Source: Coemansia sp. RSA 1804 (Eukaryota; Kickxellomycota; Kickxellomycetes; Kickxellales; Kickxellaceae). From it: DNA of 18,923 bases. The notes beneath the pieces are model-generated. The model was not told the DNA's origin. It made no database searches and saw only the letters and a list, made by a program, of their open reading frames with translations. Shown here one piece after another: positions 7,846 to 15,888 of the stretch (the first letter of the stretch is position 1; each line of letters opens with the position of its first letter). Both the position numbers and the translations under genes were made by a program. The stretch is taken from NCBI GenBank assembly GCA_027578815.1, contig JANBTH010000371.1:1-18923 (forward strand), in the 5' to 3' direction.

Positions 7846-8262
7846 TGTTTGCGCACAGAAAAAGAAGAGCCGAATGTTCACTATTGAATGTGTAAAAGAA
7901 CAGGATAGGAAGGGAGAAAGGATATTGAACATGTACCACATTCTGTCTGTTTTGGTTATTTATTACTGCACCCTGTGGAATATCAATAGAATTATCGCTA
8001 AACGTGGTGGTGGTACGGGAAGGCTAGAGCATCCTAGAGACACCCACCCACCCAACCAACCCACAGCCTTTGCAACCCCAAAGAGCAAAAACATCTTCTA
8101 CCACCATCCACCAAAACCAGCAAACCGTTCTCGTATGTCATTGGCATGCTAAAGAGATAGATGCCTCTTGTTCGATATAGATAAAACACTGCTGTAATAG
8201 AAAAAAAGAAACAACAACAACAAAATGCCAAAATGGTACACACACATCTCTCATTCTCTCTC
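7846..8262. promoter_or_regulatory. Intergenic region between HTH gene and DSK2 3' end
   Basis: These 417 nt carry the promoter of the minus-strand HTH gene and the 3' UTR of DSK2, both on the minus strand. An AATAAA on the minus strand (7964-7959) could serve DSK2. A C/A-rich CCCACC/CCAACC tract lies at about 8041-8064. No gene is seen. Confidence 0.4.
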
Positions 8263-10087
8263 TCAATCCTCCTCGCCCGTGATAATGTTGATGGCAAGGT
8301 TGAGATCGCCGTTGCTGGCAATCAGGGCCTTGAGGTTCTTGGGCTTGTCAATGAACCCCATCTCCTCTAACTGATCCAGCTCGCTCTGGAACTGGTGCCG
8401 GAACCGGTCGAGGTCCTCGCTCGACAGCCCGGCGGCGGCAGCGGCCGACTGCGCGGGAGCCGATGCCGGTGGTTCGCGCGACAGCCGGCCCATCGCGGGA
8501 GTATCGCCAGATCCAGCACCCATTGAGGCGGAGGAGGAACCTGGCGGCCGAAGCATGGCGGATCCTTGTTGCATGGCTTCCAGAAACGACGGCAGCGACC
8601 GCATCCGCCCGTCTCCGCTGCCGCCGGCCGCCTGCACAATCCCCAGCGGATCGCGCATCTCGTCGGCGGCGGCAGAAGCTGAAGCAGCAGCAGCAGCAGC
8701 AGCAGCAGAAGCGGCGGCGGTGGGTCTGGGTGCCGATATGTCTAGTCGGGCCAGACGGTCAGCACTGCGCGACACCTGGTCGGTCGCAGCATTGGCGGCC
8801 ATTGCGCGACGCTGCGACCCAGCAGTGAAGGAGGAGGATGAGGAGGTATGTCTTCTCCGCGCCCACGGATTGGGCAGCGGCGTAGTGTTGACTCTCCCGG
8901 GATCAGGCCGCGAGGCACCTAGCGCCTGCGCGCGCCTTCTATTGAGGTCATCCAGCGGGGTGCGTGAGCTGTCCCGCGCCGCCTGGTTGAGCGGCTCCTG
9001 GATGCTGTGGTACATACGCCGGATGTGCGCGTAGCCGCCCGGTGCCGCCTCCAGATTCGACAGCGCTCGGTCGTTGTTGCGCTGCACCTCCTGCATCAGC
9101 TGCGGGTTCTGCGCTGCGTCCAGGCTCTGCCGCATGATGCTCGGATCGCTCATTATCTGCCGCAGCTCCGGGTTCTCCTCAATCGCCCTGCGCATGTGTG
9201 GGTTTGCCATCATCATCGTCTGCGCCAGCCGCGGATTCGACAAGAACAGCTACACGCAGAATTCAAAGATAATAATAGAAGCATCGTTCACGACATCCAG
9301 TCCAGTTAGCAGCAGTAGCACTTCAAAGAAGCTAGGAGGAAAAGGAGTATCGGATTGTTGCATGTGGCTGGGAACAAAGAAAGAAAGCCCCTGGCATTCC
9401 CTCCGTTGCAATATGTCCAGCCATGCTTGCAAAAAGTCGTTACAAAGCAGAACAGGATGAGCAAAAAGAGAAATCCTCCCCTGCCAGCAGACCAGCCGCA
9501 TGTGCATATATCTTTATCCGACAAAGAGAGCTAGAAAAGTAGCAGCAAGCAGTAAGCAGAAACAGAATAAGAAAGTAAAAAAAGGAGTGTGCTTCTTACC
9601 TGGCGGGCCTGACTCGACAGTGCGTTTGTTTGCGACGATGACGGTGACGGCGCGTTGGCCTTGGATATGCCGGCGAGACTACGCGGCTGTGCGCCGGTCA
9701 AGTTGCTGCCAGCCAGCTGCACCAGCCGCAGCACGGCGCCATCCTCAACACCTAGAAGAGCAGAAAACATAATAGTAGTTATTAGCCAGCGGTAGTTCCA
9801 AATGAACACGCTCCGAGCCACCATGTGCCTCCAAACGAATATAAGAACATGCTGCCAATAAACTTACCGTAAAAGCCCAGGGTCTTGTCGTCGGCCAGAA
9901 TTGTGCTTTTGGCCATCAGTCGAATCCGCTCAACAGGAATCTCCGTCAGCTCTGCCAGCGACAGCTTCAGGTCCGCCACCAGAACATCGACGCTGCTGAC
10001 GCTGTGGTTTATAACCGTACCACTAGTCTGCCGCACATGCAGCGTAATCTTTTGTGGGCTGCTGTCGTTATGATTTGACTCCTCCAT
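8263..10087 (-). CDS. DSK2: DSK2/ubiquilin ubiquitin-receptor protein, three exons
   Basis: Exons are 10087-9868, 9751-9600 and 9249-8263, joined in frame to give 452 residues. Introns of 116 and 350 nt have GTAAGT and GTAAGA donors and TAG acceptors. The protein shuttles ubiquitylated clients to the proteasome: an N-terminal UBL (about 14-86) binds the proteasome and a C-terminal UBA (about 408-448, with M-G-F at 421-423) binds ubiquitin. The first junction falls inside the UBL and correctly rebuilds F-Y-G-V-E-D-G. Exon 3 opens with an STI1-like region (about 125-212: N-P-R-L..., N-P-E-L-R-Q-I-M, P-G-G-Y-A-H-I-R-R-M-Y, I-Q-E-P-L), the ubiquilin signature that binds clients. A low-complexity stretch with an alanine run follows before the UBA. 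The ATG at 10087 is preferred over an in-frame TTG upstream. The intron 2 acceptor at 9250 is the least certain boundary. Confidence 0.9.
8684..8708. repeat. CAG/CTG trinucleotide repeat in DSK2
   Basis: About eight GCA/CAG triplets run in the plus strand. In the minus-strand DSK2 frame they encode part of an alanine run interspersed with serine, in the disordered linker between STI1 and UBA. Confidence 0.85.
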
Positions 10088-10590
10088 TCTAAGATACGCA
10101 CCCTCGTTTTGCCTCTTGACCAAAGAGCTATGAAAAAGGAAAAGAGAAAGGTTAACAGATATATAAAAGAGGCAATGTGTAAAAAGAGGAATAGAATGAA
10201 GAATATAAAAAAGGTGAACGACAAAAAGAAAAAATCCTGTCGCTTTCTGTGTTTCTGCAAACGCCCGGGTAAGCCTTTCTTTGCTTCCGCCTCTATCTCT
10301 CTTTTGTCAGTATCGGAAAGCACAAAAAGAATTGAATTAAGAAGTATGAGAAAACAAGGTATGAGTGTACGTAGGCATATGTGGTATAATAAGGATACAA
10401 AAGTAAAGGAAAGCCTTGGGGAAGAAGAAGAAGAAGAAAAGAAAGTGGGTAGGAGGTGAAAAAGTCTTCGTCAGCACCTTTCTTTTTGCATAAACGCAAG
10501 CAGGCTGAGGATATAGAGGGAAAAAAGGACTGGGGGAAAGAGAGTGAAAAGTCCACAACAAACTTTGACGCAAAGTCACCACCCGCCCTT

Positions 10591-10619
10591 CCAGCCAGCC
10601 AGCCAGTCAGCCAGCCAGC
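10591..10619. repeat. CAGC/CCAG tetranucleotide tract
   Basis: Seven imperfect CAGC units, one of them CAGT, are read directly. They lie in the divergent region between DSK2 and RAB7. Confidence 0.8.
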
Positions 10620-11004
10620 TTGGCCCGCATCTCTCTGCTCATCTCTCAATGCTTTCCAGAAACAGCAGCAGGCCAGACTGAACAAGAAAGCCGTTATCGC
10701 CAGACCAGCAGCGAGCCTCTTGCCGAAAGCCAAAGCAGGAAAATGAGCGCACACAAGAAACGGCAACAGCATCTATCTGGAAGCCGGATGAAATAGCAGC
10801 GAGAAAAGGGAGCTCTTTAGAAAGCGCAATGTCTTTATGCAGCAGGCGCGACTTGCTCTTTACTTCATGCTATGTTCTCTTTACACAGGACAGAAAAAAA
10901 CTAAAAAAAAGCCCCTCCTTCCATTCATTCCATCCCCTTTTTCCCTTTACTTTCCGGCCTTGAAGTTTATTTTATTTGTCCAGACTTTTTTACATTCTAA
11001 TACT

Positions 11005-11045
11005 CCTTTTTCCTTTTCTTTCTCTTTCTCTTTCTCTTTCTTTCT
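11005..11045. repeat. TTTCTC polypyrimidine microsatellite
   Basis: Repeated TTTCTC/TCTTTC units form an uninterrupted pyrimidine tract about 100 nt upstream of the RAB7 ATG. It probably lies in the promoter or leader. Confidence 0.8.
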
Positions 11046-11139
11046 GTCACATTCGCTGTTCCCTTCTTCCCTCAAGTAATTCTGCATTTATATTTCTTTA
11101 TTGTTCGTTTAGAGTAATCCTGTCCGAAAAAAGCGCATA

Positions 11140-11933
11140 ATGTACAACAGAAGCTATCCTTCGCGGAGGTGCACGTATATCAAGGTAAGCAGCTCCTTCC
11201 CCGACAGAACAAAGGTGGGGGGAGTGGAAGTGAAGGTGTTGCGGGTAGCAGCATCTTCATTCCTCAATTCAGTCTGTGCTGGTGCAGAATGAACAGCAGC
11301 TAACGCACAAGACACACCCTAACAACGATTGTAATGTAGGCGATAATTCTGGGCGACAGCGGCGTGGGCAAGACATCGCTGATGCACCAGTATGTGCGCG
11401 GGACATTCACAACGCAGTACCGAGCAACGATAGGCGCGGATTTTATGAAGAAGGACGTTGACCTTGGTGACGGGCGGGTTGCGGAGGTAGCATGCTGGGA
11501 CACTGCGGGACAGGAGCGGTTCCAGAGTCTGGGCGTAGCGTTTTACCGCGGCGCCGACTGCTGTATCCTGTGCTTTGACGTGACCAACGCGAGGAGCTTT
11601 GAGAATCTGCAGAGCTGGCGCGATGAGTTTCTGCTGCAGGCAGCGCCCAGGGATCCCGAGAACTTCCCGTTTGTGGTGGTTGGCAATAAGATCGACATCG
11701 ACGGCAAGCGCGCCGTTTCGCAGAAGCGCGCGATGGAGTGGTGTGCGGCCAAGGGCAACATCCCGTACTTTGAGACCAGTGCCAAGAGGGACATCAATGT
11801 TGAGGATGCCTTTACCACGATGGTGAGGAACGCGATGGACCAGGATACTGATACCGATATGTACAGCGGCGAGTTTCCCGATCCCATCCGCATTGACTCT
11901 GAGGACCAGGAGTCCCAGGCCTGTGCTTGCTAG
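11140..11933 (+). CDS. YPT7: Rab7/Ypt7 small GTPase, two exons
   Basis: Exon 1 (11140-11184) encodes 15 residues. A 155-nt intron (GTAAGC donor, TAG acceptor at 11337-11339, CTAAC branch-like site near 11300) leads to exon 2 (11340-11933). The total is 212 residues, against about 207 for Rab7. The protein controls late endosome/vacuole fusion and autophagosome maturation. Present are the P-loop G-D-S-G-V-G-K-T at 20-27, effector threonine T45 in A-T-I-G-A-D-F, W-D-T-A-G-Q-E-R-F with catalytic Q73, Rab7-specific F-Q-S-L-G-V-A-F-Y-R-G-A-D-C-C, base-binding N-K-I-D at 131-134, E-T-S-A-K at 160-164, and Rab7-like E-F-P-D-P-I. The C-terminal C-A-C is a CXC double-geranylgeranylation signal for Rab GGTase-II, not for the GGTase-I encoded upstream. 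An in-frame TAG sits directly before exon 2, so splicing is required. The exon 1 peptide is unlike usual Rab7 N-termini, so that exon is less certain. Confidence 0.92.
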
Positions 11934-12075
11934 GCCATTCTCATCTCATCCTTTCTTTTCTTTTCTTTTCATTTTGCTTTAACAACCCGCCTTTTACAGA
12001 ACACGGAGACTTTATTGCTTTTCCAACACCTATCTACTTGTTTATGCCTGCTAAATGTTCCTCTGATAACACGGT
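11934..12075. other. RAB7 3' flank, entry into AT-rich island
   Basis: After the RAB7 stop there is a TTTTC-repeat pyrimidine tract (about 11953-11970). Base composition then drops to the AT-rich state that persists to about 15,888. No gene is seen in this short flank. Confidence 0.4.
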
Positions 12076-12634
12076 TTAGCGTCTGCCTAGTAATCTTGCC
12101 TTTCCCAGCATTCGCTTTAAAAGTCCATCTTTTTTCTTTCTTACGTTGGTCTTTTTTTTCACCATCTACGCAAACATATCTGTTTCAATGGGATTTCAAG
12201 TGGAATATAAAAAGTATGTTATTTACTATAAGGAAACCTATCAAACTACTATTCAGGACAAGCCGCGGCTTTTATACGTTGGCGCTCATTGTCCGATACA
12301 GCTTATAACATTCTTATTATCCTTTGTGGGGATGTTAGGTGTCAGACACTGATCACAGATCATTACTCATGATACAGAGTCGCGTATCATTATCAGAGCT
12401 GATTGACATTAGTTGCTGATCTCAGGTCCTCACTCATTGCTCTGAACAACATATCTTACATACACATTATCACCAACCTGATTATTTTCATCGACTCCCG
12501 CTGCGTTTTTAAATCTGGCAAGCGCATCTTTTTAGCCGCATTAACGTCGGTTCCTTGAAAAAAAAACTGCACTCAACATTTGTGTCGTTTATACTGTAGC
12601 TGATAACAGTTTTTATTATTCCATTTGTAGCCAT
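12076..12634 (-). pseudogene. Broken copy of the AT-island small-protein family (unit A)
   Basis: From the ATG at 12634 the minus strand reads M-A-T-N-G-I-I-K-T-V, paralogous to the intact 95-aa ORF at 13497-13784. Similarity continues through two frame changes at homopolymers, a run of nine T and a run of five A, about 60-115 nt after the ATG. The segment D-A-L-A-R-F-K ... N-N-Q ... D-N-V-Y-V aligns without gaps to Q-A-L-T-N-F-K ... N-G-L ... D-Y-V-K-I. A stretch of about 270 nt without family similarity follows. The family C-terminus returns at 12165-12076 with N-V-R-K-K-K-D-G-L-L-K-R-M-L and ends in R-R-stop exactly as the other copy does. As assembled, the first frame stops after about 41 codons. 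It may be a decayed duplicate, or an intron-containing gene with homopolymer assembly errors. Function is unknown. Confidence 0.6.
12166..12440. mobile_element. Extra segment in unit A: possible insertion or intron
   Basis: This stretch of about 270 nt is absent at the matching place in unit B and interrupts the family gene. It is richer in GC than its surroundings. It contains a 94-nt stretch bounded by TGTTAT (12217) and ATAACA (12310) with a TATAAAAG on the minus strand, faintly like a small LTR, but I see no target-site duplication. On the gene strand it is also bracketed by GTAAGA (12459-12454) and a TAG acceptor (12168-12166) that would splice in frame. A plus-strand ORF at 12188-12352 (54 aa) is unrecognised. 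Confidence 0.35.
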
Positions 12635-13496
12635 GGTTTTTAAAATAATTACTTTAATTTTCTGAAGAAAGCGAGAAACGAAAAAGTAGGTGGCGATGAG
12701 AGATTGTTGGAATGCTACAGCATGGTCATTGTTAATCCATATTGTAAAGATGGTATAGATTGATTTAAGTATGAAGAAAGTGCATTACAATATTTTATTA
12801 CTGTGACATGGCATCCGTATTACTCGTGCGGTTTTCCTGATGCATGACCTGTCTGTACATAAAGCCATTTAAAATATTTGGATATATAGTTGGAATTGGC
12901 CAAACTGTGAACTCCATTTTGATAAGCACAGTTAATATCTGTATATATTTCTTTTTTTGTGTTTGCACACACAAATATACAGTAATTAGAAGATGGAGGA
13001 GGAGCATGGAGAGAGATGTTCAATATGTGATACCAGTCTAATAGAAATCACATGGACATTTTTTATGATCTACATATGGAATTGTAAAGCAGTTGTTCTA
13101 GCACTGTTAGTTAATAAAACAACTATTTATACAGTCTAAATGCTACTAAGCATATGTATATATTAACTCAGATGAGCACGACAATTTATGTACATTTCAA
13201 TATCTGCTATCTACTGGAAAATGAGAAATAGGTTAGAAAAAGGTGTTCCTGGTGTTCCAGAGAATGTAAAATATGACGTTGCAGCGTCCATCAGCCGAGG
13301 GGCTCAACTCTGGGCGTATTTAAATTTCAGTCCTTGTCTTCGTGTTGCGGGAATAGGAGGGCCATAAGAGGCGCAATTTCCATGCTTTGGCTAACAGCAG
13401 ATGACCTCCTCTCTAGCATCTAACCACACTAGCGTCTCTTGCTAGATTGTCGGAAAACATAAATATTCCTGCAATGTGCTCTTCTGTTGACATGGC
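12441..13496. other. AT-rich sequence of unit A flank and spacer
   Basis: Beyond the unit A pseudogene this holds the conserved upstream block (about 12830-12990), a patch of more balanced composition at about 13240-13450, and otherwise AT-rich sequence without gene-like ORFs. No tRNA or rRNA is apparent. Confidence 0.4.
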
Positions 13497-14540
13497 TTAG
13501 CGCCTGACTAATCCTACACTCTTTTTTAGTACTTGCCTTAAAAGCCCTTTTTCTTTTTTCTTTTCCGTGTTAGCATCTCTTTTACTCTCGACTAAAACAA
13601 TCTCTATTTTCACATAGTCGATTGTCAAGCCATTTCCATTAGTTCCCATTTCTTTTTTGAAATTGGTAAGTGCTTGCCATTTGGCCACAGCCTCATTGGT
13701 TGTGTGCGAAAAGGAATGTTTTTGTTCTTTTTTGCCGTTTAGCGTGTAGTAGAAAGTAATCTTTGATATTTCATAGGTAGCCATGGCGTTTTATTTTTCA
13801 GAAATTGCTTTAATGTCTTAATAAATATAAAAAATGAAGAAGGCAGGCAATGATAAGAGATTGTAAAGGAGCCACAGTTGGTCATTATGTACATATAGAA
13901 AAATATGAATGAATTTAGAGCTTCAAGTATATTACATAATCTTATTAGCGCAGTATGACGGTTGCATTACTCATACCGTTTTCCTGATGCATGACTTGTC
14001 TGTACGTAAAGCTATCTAAAATATATACAATAGTTGGAGCTAAACAAACTGTGAATTACGTTTTGTTGGGCACATTTAATATCCTTGTATCATTATCTTA
14101 CGTGTTTGCAAACACAAATGAATAGTAATTAAAAGTAGGAAAAGAAAGAGTGTGATACGAAATTCCGTGCGGAACTCAGCGTAAAGGAACAAACATGTGA
14201 ATTATGATTAAGGAGCACAATTGAATAGTTTTAAATTTATTATTTAAAGAGACCTTGCGCCGAAATGTGTTAATGAAATAGACAGCTATTCTTTGAGAAA
14301 CAATCTTAGTAATTTCTTTATTACAAAGGGGCACTTTTAAATGTGACACCGGCCTAATAGAAATTACATGGTTGTTTTTATATGATTATTACCAATATAA
14401 TCCTTGGTCAATGTTGTTGGGGTTTGTGCTTGTAAGAGCATGTCCAAAAGCTGTTGTACTTTGTAAATGTAAGCATCTTGATAAAAAATACTTGGTTTTT
14501 GTTTAAATGTTGTTATTGTCTAAAAACTAGATACTCTTTT
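13482..14540 (-). repeat. Degenerate tandem duplication, unit B
   Basis: This is the partner of unit A. It carries the intact 95-aa ORF and the same ordered upstream blocks. Unit B has extra sequence of its own at about 14150-14340, between the AGTAATTA and CTAATAGAAAT blocks. The two units are in the same orientation and diverged enough that only blocks align by eye, so the duplication is old. Confidence 0.75.
13497..13784 (-). CDS. Unknown small protein, intact member of the AT-island family (95 aa)
   Basis: I do not recognise this protein. The ORF starts at ATG 13784 in the context TAGCCATGG, shared with unit A, and ends at TAA 13499-13497. Residues 1-30 alternate polar and hydrophobic residues (E-I-S-K-I-T-F-Y-Y-T-L), suggesting beta strands. 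Residues about 31-50 look helical and contain the best-kept motif, A-L-x-x-F-K. A further strand region (D-Y-V-K-I-E-I-V-L-V) follows. The last 25 residues are very basic (E-K-K-K-E-K-G-L-L-R-Q-V-L-K-K) and end in R-R. There is no signal peptide or membrane helix. Conservation with the broken copy in unit A extends over the whole length, including the position of the stop. This argues that the frame was once, or still is, selected as protein. Codon use is AT-rich, unlike the flanking housekeeping genes. A TATA-like TATATTTA lies about 40 nt upstream on the minus strand. Confidence 0.5.
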   Translation of the reverse strand: MATYEISKITFYYTLNGKKEQKHSFSHTTNEAVAKWQALTNFKKEMGTNGNGLTIDYVKIEIVLVESKRDANTEKKKEKGLLRQVLKKSVGLVRR

Positions 14541-14752
14541 TTTAATAAATTTAAATAATGTCAACATGTAAGAACACTATTGCTCTCCACTTCCAAGGCT
14601 CAAATCATAATTTCTACAAAACAAGTTGATTATAAGATTTACTTAAACCTCTTATTTGTATTTATATTTCTGCTGATTTAAACAAGCCAATTCAAAAAAT
14701 TACTATGCTGTTTTCTCCTAGTCTATTTCTATTAAACGTAATGTATCAATCA
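14541..14752. other. AT-rich sequence without gene
   Basis: This is spacer after unit B. I see only AT-rich sequence and no ORF, RNA gene or repeat that I can support. Confidence 0.4.
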
Positions 14753-14947
14753 TTAGCTTTCCTCTGTTTCCATTCTTGTCAAATTGACATTACAATCCTG
14801 TCGATTACCACTATAACCTTTTCTTATATCTCTAACTGTATGCCTCACATCTCTACTGGCTTCTGTTCTTCTTGGATGATTAAAAGTAACATCGGTTTCT
14901 TTTTTTCCTTTTTTTCCACTGGAAGCAGCTTTTTTCTCCTCGGCCAT
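14753..14947 (-). CDS. Possible small basic protein (64 aa), unknown
   Basis: An ORF from ATG at 14947 (context GCCGAG after the ATG) to TAA encodes a charged 64-residue peptide. It has a lysine-rich N-terminus (M-A-E-E-K-K-A-A-S-S-G-K-K) and an arginine-rich middle (H-P-R-R-T-E-A-S-R-D-V-R-H). The hydrophobic in-frame extension up to 15022 is probably not translated. It has no clear similarity to the duplicated family. A different frame of the same region reads N-G-N-R-G-K-L-M-I-D, loosely like the N-G-N-G-L-T-I-D of the 95-aa protein, which may be chance. This is a weak candidate, listed because ORFs this lacking in A/T-rich codon residues are rare in the island. Confidence 0.25.
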   Translation of the reverse strand: MAEEKKAASSGKKGKKETDVTFNHPRRTEASRDVRHTVRDIRKGYSGNRQDCNVNLTRMETEES

Positions 14948-15888
14948 TGTGGTTAATATAAAAAGAATATAATAGAAATTGCAAAAGAGATTATTCAATA
15001 TTTGCCTTTCATTTTTATGCATTTTCTTTGAAAGGAAAACCTACATTATATATGTGTTTCTAATGTCTAAGGTTGGGGGGCATGTGTTTTCACACATTGC
15101 TTCTAAATTTAGATATATTAATATTCACATTTCATCAACCCCAACACCCCAAGATTTTTACTTTCTCTTATTTGCAACTGTTTAGACAATTAATGTAGTG
15201 GGATTAAATGCAATCACTGGTATTAAAATTAATGGAAACAACCAGTGTGTTAAAGAGATTTCTGCATATGTTAATTAGATATGCATAGAGAAACAATATT
15301 ACACACACTTCCGACTTTGCAACAGTAAAAAAGAATTAATAAGAAATGCATGACCCACCGCTATAGCAAAAGTGCCACTATTTTAGTGCTTTACATTTCA
15401 CATTATCTTACTTGGATTATTCTCACCTTGCAGAATTATTAATAATTGAATTAATTCATTCTCTCGTGTCTTTGGAAAATGAAAATAAAGTATGAACTGT
15501 TTTCTTTAATAAGAAGATAATCTTTCCACATGTTGTTATTGTCGTCCTAGCAGTTTTATAATAATCACGTGAAGAAGCAAAAGTATTCATTGAAAAATAA
15601 TAAAAATCAGCAGAAAAATCACAGAGCGTCATCACGCGTGCAAGGAGAAAAAATCCAAGCCTGTTTACATGCTGCACCACTTTTCTCCCTTCATTCTGTT
15701 TGTTTGGTGTTTTTTTTTTCTGCTATTTCTTCTCTTCGATTGCATTTCTCAGAAATCTGTGTATAACCCGCTGTTACTTAATTTCATCAAACTCTGCGAC
15801 AACACCCTCTTCTCAGGCCTTTTATTTTATTTTCCCCCACTACATCCCATTCAAATTAGGAATTACTGCAACGCATTTAGGGAGGGGA
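14948..15888. other. AT-rich island, right end, with ATG16 leader
   Basis: About 940 nt of mostly AT-rich DNA show no supported gene. Composition becomes pyrimidine-rich from about 15,675 to 15,840, like the leaders of other genes here. That part is probably the promoter and leader of ATG16. The ATG16 frame is open upstream to 15700, but those extra residues are a translation of T-rich leader. Confidence 0.45.

Larger units (their letters stand above)
10088..11139. promoter_or_regulatory. Divergent intergenic region between DSK2 and RAB7
   Basis: This stretch of about 1.05 kb separates the 5' ends of DSK2 (minus) and RAB7 (plus) and should contain both promoters. Its left half is purine-rich on the plus strand (about 10130-10460). 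It holds a CAGC tetramer tract at 10591-10619 and a CTTT/TCTTTC tract at about 11005-11045. Several frames are open by composition bias only (K/E-rich or S/F-rich), and none shows a domain. I see no RNA gene. Confidence 0.5.
12064..13150 (-). repeat. Degenerate tandem duplication, unit A
   Basis: This segment aligns by eye, in order, with 13482-14540. The shared landmarks are the small-protein 3' end (12076-12165 vs 13497-13580), its 5' end (12634 vs 13784), a well-kept block around CCTGATGCATGAC (about 12830-12870 vs 13977-14015), the AAACTGTGAA block (12902 vs 14045), the AGTAATTA block (12981 vs 14122) and the CTAATAGAAAT block (13039 vs 14355). The spacing of the starts is 1,150 nt but of the stops 1,421 nt. 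The roughly 271-nt difference is explained by an extra segment in unit A. Confidence 0.75.

Noticed and set aside
9250..9599. Possible extra coding exon in DSK2 intron 2
   Set aside because: The minus-strand frames there encode cysteine/leucine/phenylalanine-rich peptide unlike ubiquilin. Direct joining of 9600 to 9249 keeps frame and family order.
10109..10746. K/E-rich and S/Q-rich ORFs in the DSK2-RAB7 divergent region
   Set aside because: They follow from purine-rich and CAGC-repeat composition and show no conserved motif.
12188..12352. Plus-strand 54-codon ORF in the extra segment (M-G-F-Q-V-E-Y-K-K)
   Set aside because: Its faint resemblance to the N-terminus of the 95-aa protein (E, K and Y-Y positions) is too weak to separate from chance.
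14753..15360. Third copy of the duplicated unit
   Set aside because: An ATGCATGACC occurs near 15346 and one frame near 14770 resembles the family, but spacing and the remaining blocks do not match.
15700..15888. In-frame 63-codon extension of ATG16
   Set aside because: It is again T-rich leader sequence, and the Atg5-binding region begins shortly after the ATG at 15889.
11934..15888. tRNA, rRNA or CRISPR-like arrays in the island
   Set aside because: I found no cloverleaf-capable tRNA with B-box and no regularly spaced identical repeats by reading both strands.
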